Positions 1 through 6,649 of a stretch of DNA of 17,111 nucleotides are shown here, one piece after another. Within the stretch, counting starts at the first letter, position 1; every line of letters starts with the position of its first letter. Location of the stretch: contig CAIZOZ010000325.1 in the NCBI GenBank assembly GCA_903934745.1, forward strand, positions 1 to 17,111, written 5' to 3'. Origin of the DNA: an uncultured cyanobacterium (GTDB taxonomy: Bacteria > Cyanobacteriota > Cyanobacteriia > PCC-6307 > Cyanobiaceae). The translations under genes were made by a program, and so were the position numbers. Below the pieces are notes generated by a model, which saw only the letters and a program-made list of their open reading frames with translations, did not search any database and was not told the DNA's origin.

Positions 1-150
1 CTTGGCCTGGGCCAGCAACTGAACCAGCCGCCTGGGCTCGGGGTCGTGGATCGCCTCCTCGTCCACGCCACTCACCGAGACGCGATGGGGGATGGACGCT
101 TGCTCAAGCAGACGGTGACGGGCGTGGGAAGCCGAAGCCAGCAGCAACAT
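1..150 (-). CDS. maf: Maf family nucleotide pyrophosphatase (N-terminal part)
   Basis: Only the first 50 codons are present; the gene runs off the left edge. Translated from the ATG at 150, the protein begins MLLLASASHARHRLLEQ and continues with a VSVSGVDEEA segment. This is the Maf signature: a substrate-binding S-A-S loop right after the first beta strand, then the SDVDE-like motif. Maf proteins are cytoplasmic house-cleaning pyrophosphatases that hydrolyse non-canonical or modified nucleoside triphosphates to monophosphates, and some affect septum formation. The usual R of the SASPRR motif is partly replaced (SASHARHR), which is seen in variable family members. The start is set by the conserved N-terminus; I see no strong ribosome-binding site. 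It is divergent from the secreted-protein gene at 222, with 71 bases between them. Which Maf subfamily this is cannot be told from the fragment. Confidence 0.85.
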   Translation of the reverse strand, partial: MLLLASASHARHRLLEQASIPHRVSVSGVDEEAIHDPEPRRLVQLLAQAK

Positions 151-221
151 CGGAAGGTCGGGGCTGGCGCCACCTTCCCATGGTTTGGCTACCTTCAACA
201 GCAGTGATCCGATCGTGCGCC

Positions 222-1019
222 ATGCGCCCACTCCAGCAGATCCGACCCGTGAGCCTGCTGGTCGGGGTTGCGGGGGCGATCACCCTGCAAACTGCGGCCC
301 TGGCGCTGGATCTTTCTCGCCCGGGTGTGGTCTGTGACAACAGCCAGCGCATCTGCTACGACAGCCAGGGACCGTCCGTGAACCAGACCCGCCGCAGCTA
401 CGGCCAGAAGGCGGAGCGGGATTTATTGCGTCAGATCTCCGGTCGGCCACCGGCCCAGGATTTTCAGCTCAGCGGCGGTGAGGTCTGCAGCATCAACCGC
501 CGAACCTGCTGGGACGACGGCTGGCAACGGCGCAACGTCAGCCATCGCTTGACAAAGCAGCTGTTCGGTACCAGCGGTGGTGGTGGCAACATCTCCGGCG
601 AGAGCACCTGCCAGCTGCAGCAGCGGGGTCGCAATCTGTTCAGTGGCGGCTGCCGCCTCAGCCGCCGCCAGGATTTCGCTGGCAGCACCTACGTGGTGGA
701 AACCCGCGACGGCCGTCGCTACAGCTTCTACAACCAGGGCAATGGCCGTCTGGTGTTGCGCGATGCCACGGGAACCTGGCCTGTTGCTTACAGCAACAGG
801 GGCAATGCCATGGTGTTCCGCTGGTCCGATCTGCAGCTTGATGCCAGCCGTGGTTACGGCAGTGGCTTCCCTGGCGGCTGGGGGAACAGCGGTGGCTGGG
901 GGAACAGTGGTGGTTGGGGTAACCCCAATGGCGCGAATCCCGGCTATGGCCGCAGTGGCAGCGAGGCCGTTCCGGCCGTCAACACGCTTGAGGGGCTGCT
1001 CAACAGCCTGTTCAACTGA
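222..1019 (+). CDS. Secreted cysteine-rich protein with duplicated YcgJ-like module
   Basis: A 265-residue protein if it starts at the ATG at 222. An in-frame ATG at 180 would place 14 unnatural residues before the signal peptide. Residues 1-29 look like a Sec signal peptide (basic start, hydrophobic core, A-L-A before the mature part). The mature protein has six cysteines in three pairs: C38/C45, C89/C96 and C130/C144. The first two pairs sit in similar C-x6-C-[YW]-D modules, each followed by a basic helical stretch, suggesting internal duplication. This C-x6-C-x-D pattern resembles the YcgJ / Fels-1 prophage-like protein family of unknown function. Residues 218-235 are three GGWGN[SP] repeats in a Gly-rich tail. 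Probably exported to the periplasm or outside and stabilised by disulfides. Function unknown; the family assignment is tentative. Confidence 0.75.
   Translation: MRPLQQIRPVSLLVGVAGAITLQTAALALDLSRPGVVCDNSQRICYDSQGPSVNQTRRSYGQKAERDLLRQISGRPPAQDFQLSGGEVCSINRRTCWDDGWQRRNVSHRLTKQLFGTSGGGGNISGESTCQLQQRGRNLFSGGCRLSRRQDFAGSTYVVETRDGRRYSFYNQGNGRLVLRDATGTWPVAYSNRGNAMVFRWSDLQLDASRGYGSGFPGGWGNSGGWGNSGGWGNPNGANPGYGRSGSEAVPAVNTLEGLLNSLFN
873..926 (+). repeat. Three tandem 18-bp units encoding GGWGN[S/P]
   Basis: Units at 873-890, 891-908 and 909-926 each encode Gly-Gly-Trp-Gly-Asn plus Ser or Pro. The first two units differ at one third-codon position; the third has diverged more. They lie in the Gly-rich tail of the secreted protein. 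Such in-frame repeats can gain or lose copies by slippage. Confidence 0.85.
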
Positions 1020-1030
1020 TCACCGTCCCC

Positions 1031-1447
1031 GTGGCTGCTAACCCCCAGACCGGGCCATCCCCATCCCAGCCGGCCCAGTCCCTCGATGGCAGCGATGGTT
1101 GGGCCCGTGATCGGGCCGCCCGCTCGCTCACCTGCCTGCCGTTCCGAAGGGTCTTCTACGAGGAGCTCAGCGATCGGGCGATCAGCAGCAGTGAGCTGGG
1201 GACCCGCCCCGATGGCTCCCTGCTGTTGTTCGCTGCGCTGGGGGCCGAGCGGGCTGAAGACCACTTCATCTGGTTGATCCGGCTCGGCGTGCTGCGGCGC
1301 GAAGTGGATGGCCAGGGCCTCACCGAACGGGTGCGGCTCACCCCTCTGGGCCGATCCGTGATCAGTCGCTGGCCCGGTGAGATCCCCAGGGCCAGCCGGC
1401 GTCACAGGTTGCGGGAGATGCTCCTGCGTCATTGGCCGCGCCTGTGA
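1031..1447 (+). CDS. Small winged-helix-like cyanobacterial protein (Npun_F0494-like)
   Basis: A 138-residue protein starting at GTG 1031, eleven bases after the previous gene's stop. Residues 1-22 are a Pro/Ser/Gln-rich leader, so the real start could lie further in. The core (about residues 26-138) is helical. It has a segment reading as a wing strand pair ending in LTPLGR, a common ending of winged-helix domains, and a very basic C-terminus. It resembles a family of short cyanobacterial hypothetical proteins (Npun_F0494 type), an assignment made from memory. There are no catalytic motifs. The stop codon overlaps the GTG start of cobQ (GTGA at 1444-1447), so the two genes are probably translationally coupled. 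No function is known; a DNA- or RNA-binding role is inference only. Confidence 0.65.
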   Translation: MAANPQTGPSPSQPAQSLDGSDGWARDRAARSLTCLPFRRVFYEELSDRAISSSELGTRPDGSLLLFAALGAERAEDHFIWLIRLGVLRREVDGQGLTERVRLTPLGRSVISRWPGEIPRASRRHRLREMLLRHWPRL

Positions 1448-3027
1448 GCCGGCCCCTGCCCGGCGCGCCGCGGCCGCTGATGGTGCTGGGCACCAGCAGC
1501 GGCGCCGGTAAATCGCTGATGACCGCTGCCCTCTGCCGGGTGCTCAAGCGCCGCGGCGAAACACCGCTGCCCTTCAAGGGGCAGAACATGAGCCTCAATG
1601 CCTGGGTGGATCAGGCTGGCGGTGAGATGGCCTATTCCCAGGCCCTGCAGGCCTGGGCGGCGGGGCTGGAGCCCGAGGCGGCGATGAATCCGGTGCTGCT
1701 CAAACCCCGCGGCGACAGCACCAGTGAGGTGATCCATCTGGGCCGTTCGATCGGCAACGCCCGCGCTGAGCACTATTACCGCGACTGGTTCAAGCCCGGC
1801 TGGGCGGCGATCCGTTCCGGCCTGGCCGAGTTGCAGGGCCGTTATCCGGGTGGGCGGCTGGTGCTGGAGGGGGCCGGCAGTCCGGTGGAGGTGAATCTGC
1901 AGCCGCGCGATCTCACCAACCTGCGCCTGGCCCAGTACCTGCGGGCCCGCTGCCTGCTGGTGGCCGACATCGAGCGCGGCGGGGTGTTCGCCCAGCTGGT
2001 GGGCACCCTGGCCCTGCTGCGTCCGGTGGAGCGTCCGCTCATCCGCGGCCTGCTGATCAATCGCTTCCGTGGCCGCCGCGAGTTGTTCGACGAAGGCCGC
2101 CGCTGGCTGGAGCAGCACACCGGAGTGCCGGTGCTGGGCGTGATGCCCTGGCTGGAGGAGCTGTTTCCGCCGGAGGATTCGCTTGATCTGCTGGAGCGCC
2201 GCGGCCGCAAGCAGGGGGCCGAGCTGACGATCGCCGTGCTGCGCCTGCCTTCGATGAGCAATTTTTCGGATCTCGATCCGCTGGAAGCCGAACCCACGGT
2301 GCAGCTGCGCTGGCTCAAACCGGGTGAAGAGCTGGGCTGCCCCGATGCGGTGATCCTGCCCGGCAGCAAGCAGACCCGGCGCGATCTGGCCGCCCTGCAG
2401 GCCGAGGGCCTCGATGAACAACTGCGGGCCTATGGGGCGGCCGGCGGGCATGTGTTCGGGCTGTGCGGCGGGCTGCAGATGCTGGGGGAGCGGTTGCTGG
2501 ATCCCCAGGGGCTGGAGGGGAACCTGGTGGAGGAGGACGCTGACGATCCCCAGGATCGCCAGAGCCGAGGCCTCGGTCTGTTGCCGCTTGAAACCACCTA
2601 TGCCGGAGCCAAAACCCTGCGCCAAGGCTGCAGCCAGGCCCTCTGGCCCGCCGGCTCCCCCGTGGAACTCGAAGGCTTCGAACTGCATCACGGCGTCAGC
2701 CAGCTGGTCAGCCAAGACGTCAGCGTCAGTCAGGTTTTCAGCCACGGCCTGCGGCAGGGCGAGCTCAATCCCCTCAGCAGTCAGGCGGGGCTGGGCTGGT
2801 GGCAGGCCACAGGCGAGCAGGGAGGCCTGGTGGCCGGCACCTATCTCCATGGCGTGTTTGAGAACGGCCCCTGGCGTCGCCGTTGGCTGAACCAACTGCG
2901 CCGCCGCCGCAACCTGCCGCCGTTGAGCGAAAACCAGCCCCATCACGCCCGTCAGCGCGACCTGTTGCTCGATCGCCTGGCGGATGCCTTTGAGCAGCAT
3001 GTGGATCTGGGGCCGCTGCTGGCTTGA
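1444..3027 (+). CDS. cobQ: Cobyric acid synthase CobQ
   Basis: A 527-residue cytoplasmic enzyme that amidates four side-chain carboxylates of adenosylcobyrinic acid a,c-diamide, using glutamine and ATP, to give adenosylcobyric acid in (pseudo)cobalamin synthesis. The N-terminal dethiobiotin-synthetase-like ATPase domain has the P-loop GTSSGAGKS (16-24), followed by the family motif PFKGQNMSLNAWV. The C-terminal class I glutamine amidotransferase-like domain has the nucleophile Cys341 in FGLCGGLQMLG, the ELHHG motif, and catalytic His469 in GTYLHGVFEN. Length is normal for the family (about 480-530). The GTG at 1444 is chosen because it overlaps the upstream stop as GTGA and sits close to the conserved MVLGTSSGAGKS. 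TTG 1432 and ATG 1480 are alternatives. It is followed by a short ferredoxin gene in the same direction. Confidence 0.97.
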   Translation: MSRPLPGAPRPLMVLGTSSGAGKSLMTAALCRVLKRRGETPLPFKGQNMSLNAWVDQAGGEMAYSQALQAWAAGLEPEAAMNPVLLKPRGDSTSEVIHLGRSIGNARAEHYYRDWFKPGWAAIRSGLAELQGRYPGGRLVLEGAGSPVEVNLQPRDLTNLRLAQYLRARCLLVADIERGGVFAQLVGTLALLRPVERPLIRGLLINRFRGRRELFDEGRRWLEQHTGVPVLGVMPWLEELFPPEDSLDLLERRGRKQGAELTIAVLRLPSMSNFSDLDPLEAEPTVQLRWLKPGEELGCPDAVILPGSKQTRRDLAALQAEGLDEQLRAYGAAGGHVFGLCGGLQMLGERLLDPQGLEGNLVEEDADDPQDRQSRGLGLLPLETTYAGAKTLRQGCSQALWPAGSPVELEGFELHHGVSQLVSQDVSVSQVFSHGLRQGELNPLSSQAGLGWWQATGEQGGLVAGTYLHGVFENGPWRRRWLNQLRRRRNLPPLSENQPHHARQRDLLLDRLADAFEQHVDLGPLLA

Positions 3028-3084
3028 GCCTTCAAGCTCAGCGGGCCCCATGTGTTCTCGTCCCTATTCCCAGCCCCTCTAGAG

Positions 3085-3090
3085 CGGAGT
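3085..3090 (+). promoter_or_regulatory. Ribosome-binding site of the ferredoxin gene
   Basis: CGGAGT ends seven bases before the GTG at 3098. It supports the non-ATG start for this small gene, which has no alternative start nearby. Confidence 0.6.
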
Positions 3091-3097
3091 CCCCAGC

Positions 3098-3343
3098 GTG
3101 GCCAAGCCCCCGGTTGTGATCCGATGGCCCGATGGCCACAGCAGCGAAGCCGCCCCCGGCAGCGACTGGCTGATCACCGCCCGTGAGGCCGGCGTCGCCA
3201 TTGCCACCGGCTGCCTTGGCGGCAGTTGCGGAGCCTGTGAGATCGAGGTGAATGGCCAGGTGGTGAGGGCCTGCATCGCCACCGTGCCGAGCTGCAAAGG
3301 CGGAATTCTGCAGGTGGAGCTGGCGACAGATCCGTTCTGGTGA
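3098..3343 (+). CDS. Short [2Fe-2S] ferredoxin
   Basis: An 81-residue protein with GTG start at 3098, preceded by a CGGAGT ribosome-binding site at 3085-3090. Cys39, Cys44 and Cys47 form the C-x4-C-x2-C loop of plant-type [2Fe-2S] ferredoxins. The fourth ligand is probably Cys59 in VRACIATVP; Cys66 is extra. It is shorter than photosynthetic ferredoxin (about 97 residues), and the C39-C59 loop with its G-C-L-G-G-S-C-G-A-C core resembles ferredoxin domains fused to reductases or used in dedicated electron transfer. It lies 70 bases after cobQ on the same strand, so co-transcription is likely. A role in supplying electrons for cobalt reduction in corrin synthesis is inference from position only. 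Confidence 0.85.
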   Translation: MAKPPVVIRWPDGHSSEAAPGSDWLITAREAGVAIATGCLGGSCGACEIEVNGQVVRACIATVPSCKGGILQVELATDPFW

Positions 3344-3446
3344 GGGTGATCTGGGGATTCAGGCCCGTTGACTGTCAGGTCTTCTGATCTGGATTCTGTC
3401 ATCAGACGCTATAAACAAGAGCTGTTGAATCAGGTCGCACGTGCTG

Positions 3447-4724
3447 TCATGCGGCCGAGCTGATCAACCCACCCCCCAGTAACACGTCGCCGGCATAGAA
3501 CACCGCCGCCTGGCCTGGGGTGATCGAGAACTGGGGCTCGGCAAACTCCAGGCGGCAGCGATGCGGGCGCCCGGCAGCTTGATCGGCTGGGCTGGCAGGC
3601 AGGGGTGTCAGCAGCGCCAGCTCAGGTTGGCTGCGATAGCGCACCTGGGCCAGCACCTCGATCGCTGCGGTTGGTGCCGCCATCGACAGCCAGTTCACGG
3701 CCCCCACCTCACAGTGCTGGCGAGCCGCCTGGGATCGCGGTGCCACCACCACCCGATTCAGGGCGCCATCGAGGCGCACCACATGCAGCGGCTCACTCCA
3801 GGCCACGCCAAGACCCTTGCGCTGGCCGATCGTGAAGTGCTCGAGCCCGTCGTGTTGGCCCACCACGGTGCCATCCGCCAACACGATCTGCCCGGGCCGC
3901 GGCGCCAGATAGGCATCCAGAAACGCCTTCATCGAGCCGTGGTGATCGGCCAGGCAGAGATCCTGGCTTTCCGGTTTCTGTGCCGTGCGCAGTCCCAGCC
4001 GGGAGGCCTCGGCGCGGGTGTCGGCCTTGGTGAGTTCGCCGAGGGGAAACACCAGCCGGCCCAGACTCTCCTGGGGTAAGTCGTAGAGGAAATAGCTTTG
4101 ATCTTTGTTGGTATCCAGCCCCCGCAGCAGTTGGTGCCGCCCGCTGGCGTCGCCGGGCACCGGCAGCGACTCGCCTGCTTCAGCGTGACGCACGCGGGCG
4201 TAGTGGCCGGTGGCGATGCGCTCGAAGCCGAGCTCCGCCTTGGCCCAAGCCAGCATCGGCCCGAACTTCACCTCGCGGTTACAGCGTGAACAGGGCAGCG
4301 GCGTCACCCCGGCGGCGTAACCCTCCACCAGGAAATTGACAATCTCAGAGTGAAAGCGCTCGCGGCTGTCCACCACGTGATGGGGCACCCCCAGTTGTTC
4401 GCAGATCCCGGCGGCATCCACCAGTCCCTCGGCGCAGCAAGCCCCCTTGCCGCTCATCAGCCACAGGGTGAGCCCTTCCACCTGCCAGCCGGCCGCCACC
4501 AGCAGCGCCGCCGTGAGCGAACTGTCGACCCCGCCAGAGAGCCCCACCGCCACCCGATGGCCCCCGGGCCAGGCGCGCAGGCGCTCCACAGCAGCGGCCC
4601 CCGCCAGGGTGGCGCTGCCGGCTGGTTGGCGCTGGGGCGTTCGGGGTTGATCGAGCGCTTGATCAGGAGAGTGATCCAGCATGGGTTCCCGTTGGGATGG
4701 AGTGGCCGGCACGCGCACGGACAT
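3447..4724 (-). CDS. mnmA: tRNA-specific 2-thiouridylase MnmA
   Basis: MnmA thiolates uridine 34 of tRNA-Lys, -Glu and -Gln in the cytoplasm, using ATP to adenylate U2 and a persulfide relay. The 425-residue frame has the PP-loop SGGVDSS (63-69). Catalytic Cys148 is in CSRCNREVKFG and Cys257 in ESQDLCLAD, the pair that carries the persulfide and resolves it. FTIGQRKGLG marks the central domain, and the C-terminal beta-barrel ends with ITPGQAAVFY. The first 55 residues are low-complexity and not conserved in MnmA. A second in-frame ATG at 4682 would give 411 residues and free space for a promoter shared with the divergent nnr gene, so the start is uncertain. The gene is convergent with the ferredoxin gene. 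Confidence 0.95.
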   Translation of the reverse strand: MSVRVPATPSQREPMLDHSPDQALDQPRTPQRQPAGSATLAGAAAVERLRAWPGGHRVAVGLSGGVDSSLTAALLVAAGWQVEGLTLWLMSGKGACCAEGLVDAAGICEQLGVPHHVVDSRERFHSEIVNFLVEGYAAGVTPLPCSRCNREVKFGPMLAWAKAELGFERIATGHYARVRHAEAGESLPVPGDASGRHQLLRGLDTNKDQSYFLYDLPQESLGRLVFPLGELTKADTRAEASRLGLRTAQKPESQDLCLADHHGSMKAFLDAYLAPRPGQIVLADGTVVGQHDGLEHFTIGQRKGLGVAWSEPLHVVRLDGALNRVVVAPRSQAARQHCEVGAVNWLSMAAPTAAIEVLAQVRYRSQPELALLTPLPASPADQAAGRPHRCRLEFAEPQFSITPGQAAVFYAGDVLLGGGLISSAA

Positions 4725-4779
4725 CCCTGGATGCCCCGTTCAGTTCTCTCCATCATGGAAGTTGCCTTCCCCCTCCGTC

Positions 4780-6432
4780 GTGCCCCCTCTCGCCCCCTGG
4801 CCCGCCCCCGATGCCGATCATCTGCTGGTGACGGCGGTCGAGATGGCGGCTCTGGAAGCCCAGTTGTTCGCTACTGGCCTGCCGGTGGCGGCGCTGATGG
4901 AGAAGGCGGCCCTGGCGATCAGCGCTCGCCTGCTGGCCAGAGCAGAGACGGCCAGGGCTGGCCTGATCGCGCCGGGACAGGCTGTGCTGGTGCTGGTGGG
5001 CCCCGGCCATAACGGCGGTGACGGCCTGGTGGTGGCCCGGGAGTTGCATTTGGCCGGCGTCGCGGTGCGGATCTGGAGTCCGTTTGAGCGTCACAAGCCG
5101 CTCACCGACGCCCATCTGCGCCACGCGCTCTGGCTGGGGATCCCCCGGCTCGAGGCGGTTCCCGAACCGGGGGATCCGGAGCTCTGGATCGATGCCCTGT
5201 TCGGGATCGGTCAGAGCCGCGCCCCAGGCGAACCGCTTGAAGGCCTGCTGGAGGAGCGCCAGTGCCTCCGGCCCCAGAGGCTGCTGGCCGTGGACGGCCC
5301 CACCGGCCTCTGCGCCGACAGCGGTCGCCTGCTGGGTCGGGGCGGTGCGACCGCCGAGCGCACCTGGAGCCTCGGCCTGCTCAAGCGCGGCTTCGTCCAG
5401 GACGCCGCCCTGGCCCGGGTGGGACAGCTGGAGCGGATCGATCTGGGTCTGCCGCCGTCCCTGCTGGCCACCTTGCCGGCAGGGACGCCCTTGGCGCTGG
5501 CTGGCGGCGATCGGTCCAGGGCTCCCTGGCCGCGCGCCGATCCCGCCGCCGGTAAGTACGGCCGCGGTCGGCTGTTGGTGGTGGCCGGCAGCCGTCATTT
5601 CCGCGGCGCCGCCCACCTGGCCCTGGCCGGTGCCGGTGCTTCCGGTTGCGGCAGCGTGAGGGCGGCCCTGCCCCAGGAGCTGGTGGACCACCTCTGGATG
5701 GTGCATCCCGAGGTGGTGGTGAGCGCGGCGCTGGGGGCCACGGCCGCTGGTGGGCTGGATCTGGCGCCACTGGCGGCACTCGATCTGGAGCGTTTCGATG
5801 CGATCCTGCTGGGTCCAGGCCTGGGCAGTGAGGCGCCAGCTGCCAGCGAGGCCGCCAGCTGGCGCCTGCTGCAGGCGTTCCCTGGCCTGGTGGTGCTCGA
5901 TGCCGATGGTCTCAACCGCCTGGCTCTCTGGGGGCATCCGGCCAACGGTGCCCTGGCCAGCGAAGCCAGCGAGCCGGCCGAGGACCCTTGCCGCTGGTTG
6001 CGGTTGCGCGGCGGGCCCACCTGGATCACGCCCCATGGGGCGGAGTTTGCGCGTTTGTTCCCAGCTCTACGGGGCTTGGATCCCCTCACGGCTGCCTCCA
6101 AGGCGGCCCGAACCAGTGGCGCCACGGTGTTGCTCAAGGGGGCCCGCACGGTGGTGGCGGCGGCGGACGGGCGTCGCTGGCAATTGCTGCAGGCGGCGCC
6201 GCAGGCGGCCAGGGCTGGCCTTGGCGATGTGCTGGCCGGGTACGCGGCGGGACGTGGAGCAGCGGCGCTGGCCTGCGGTACGGAGCTGCAGACGGCTGAC
6301 CGGCGGGCGGACGCCTCGCTGCTGGCCGCCGTGGCCCTGGCCCACGCCGAGGCTGGCCTGGCTTGCCTGCAGCGCCTGGGCCCTGGCGGGGTGAGCCCCC
6401 AGGCGATAGCTGCGGATTTGCAGCGGCACTGA
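4780..6432 (+). CDS. nnr: Bifunctional NAD(P)H-hydrate repair enzyme Nnr
   Basis: About 550 residues. It combines an NAD(P)HX epimerase (YjeF N-terminal domain) with an ADP/ATP-dependent NAD(P)HX dehydratase (C-terminal ribokinase-like domain), together restoring hydrated NAD(P)H in the cytoplasm. The N-domain shows VTAVEMAALE, GPGHNGGDG (nucleotide loop) and AVDGPTGL with the catalytic Asp. The C-domain shows KYGRGRLLVVAGS, LLGPGLGS, VLDADGLN, TPHGAEFARLFP and, near the end, AGLGDVLAGY carrying the catalytic Asp. The usual GTGDVLAG reads GLGDVLAG here. GTG 4780 is chosen because PPLAPWPAPDADHLLVTA gives a normal N-terminus. ATG 4681 and TTG 4762 are also in frame, but ATG 4681 would overlap the mnmA start. 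Confidence 0.92.
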   Translation: MPPLAPWPAPDADHLLVTAVEMAALEAQLFATGLPVAALMEKAALAISARLLARAETARAGLIAPGQAVLVLVGPGHNGGDGLVVARELHLAGVAVRIWSPFERHKPLTDAHLRHALWLGIPRLEAVPEPGDPELWIDALFGIGQSRAPGEPLEGLLEERQCLRPQRLLAVDGPTGLCADSGRLLGRGGATAERTWSLGLLKRGFVQDAALARVGQLERIDLGLPPSLLATLPAGTPLALAGGDRSRAPWPRADPAAGKYGRGRLLVVAGSRHFRGAAHLALAGAGASGCGSVRAALPQELVDHLWMVHPEVVVSAALGATAAGGLDLAPLAALDLERFDAILLGPGLGSEAPAASEAASWRLLQAFPGLVVLDADGLNRLALWGHPANGALASEASEPAEDPCRWLRLRGGPTWITPHGAEFARLFPALRGLDPLTAASKAARTSGATVLLKGARTVVAAADGRRWQLLQAAPQAARAGLGDVLAGYAAGRGAAALACGTELQTADRRADASLLAAVALAHAEAGLACLQRLGPGGVSPQAIAADLQRH

Positions 6433-6442
6433 TGCCAATTGA

Positions 6443-6457
6443 CCCCGCGGAGCGGGG
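6443..6457. terminator. GC-rich hairpin after nnr
   Basis: CCCCGC and GCGGGG form a perfect 6-bp stem with a GGA triloop, ten bases after the nnr stop. No U-tract follows (AGCCAAAAGG), so it is not a standard intrinsic terminator. It may still pause or protect the 3' end of the nnr transcript. Confidence 0.3.
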
Positions 6458-6603
6458 AGCCAAAAGGCGAAATCCGCAGATTGGCGAGCAGGAGGTTGTC
6501 GTCTCGATCCACGGCAAGCCCGAAAGCCCAGGTCCGAGCTGGGATTGAGTGCTTTGTGTTCTTTTGCTGTTGAAAGCTGAAGGGTTATTGAAACCACCGC
6601 CAA

Positions 6604-6637
6604 GAAGCCTGAATGCGTGTGAAAATCTTCAGGCTTC
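6604..6637. promoter_or_regulatory. Perfect 10-bp inverted repeat in the sigma-factor leader
   Basis: GAAGCCTGAA (6604-6613) and TTCAGGCTTC (6628-6637) are exact reverse complements separated by 14 bases. The right arm ends 12 bases before the ATG at 6650. It could be an operator, a leader hairpin or a transcription attenuator. If translation starts at 6650, a formed hairpin would sit within the ribosome footprint. It has no poly-T tail. Confidence 0.5.
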
Positions 6638-6649
6638 CCGCAACGGTTC

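Noticed and set aside
1429..3051. 540-codon open frame on the minus strand opposite cobQ
   Set aside because: It mirrors cobQ codon structure in high-GC DNA, is Gln/Ala/His-rich and shows no domain. The plus-strand frame has all CobQ catalytic motifs.
3383..3406. TCTGAT/ATCAGA inverted repeat between the convergent ferredoxin and mnmA genes
   Set aside because: Six-base arms with a 12-base loop and no T-tract; this can occur by chance.
4753..6512. Long minus-strand open frames opposite nnr (4753-6036 and 5595-6512)
   Set aside because: Antisense shadows of a clearly conserved two-domain Nnr gene; compositionally odd and without motifs.
6432..6548. 38-codon frame starting in a TGATG overlap with the nnr stop
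   Set aside because: The overlap is suggestive, but the peptide has no recognisable feature and the frame runs through the CCCCGC hairpin. Too weak to call without conservation data.
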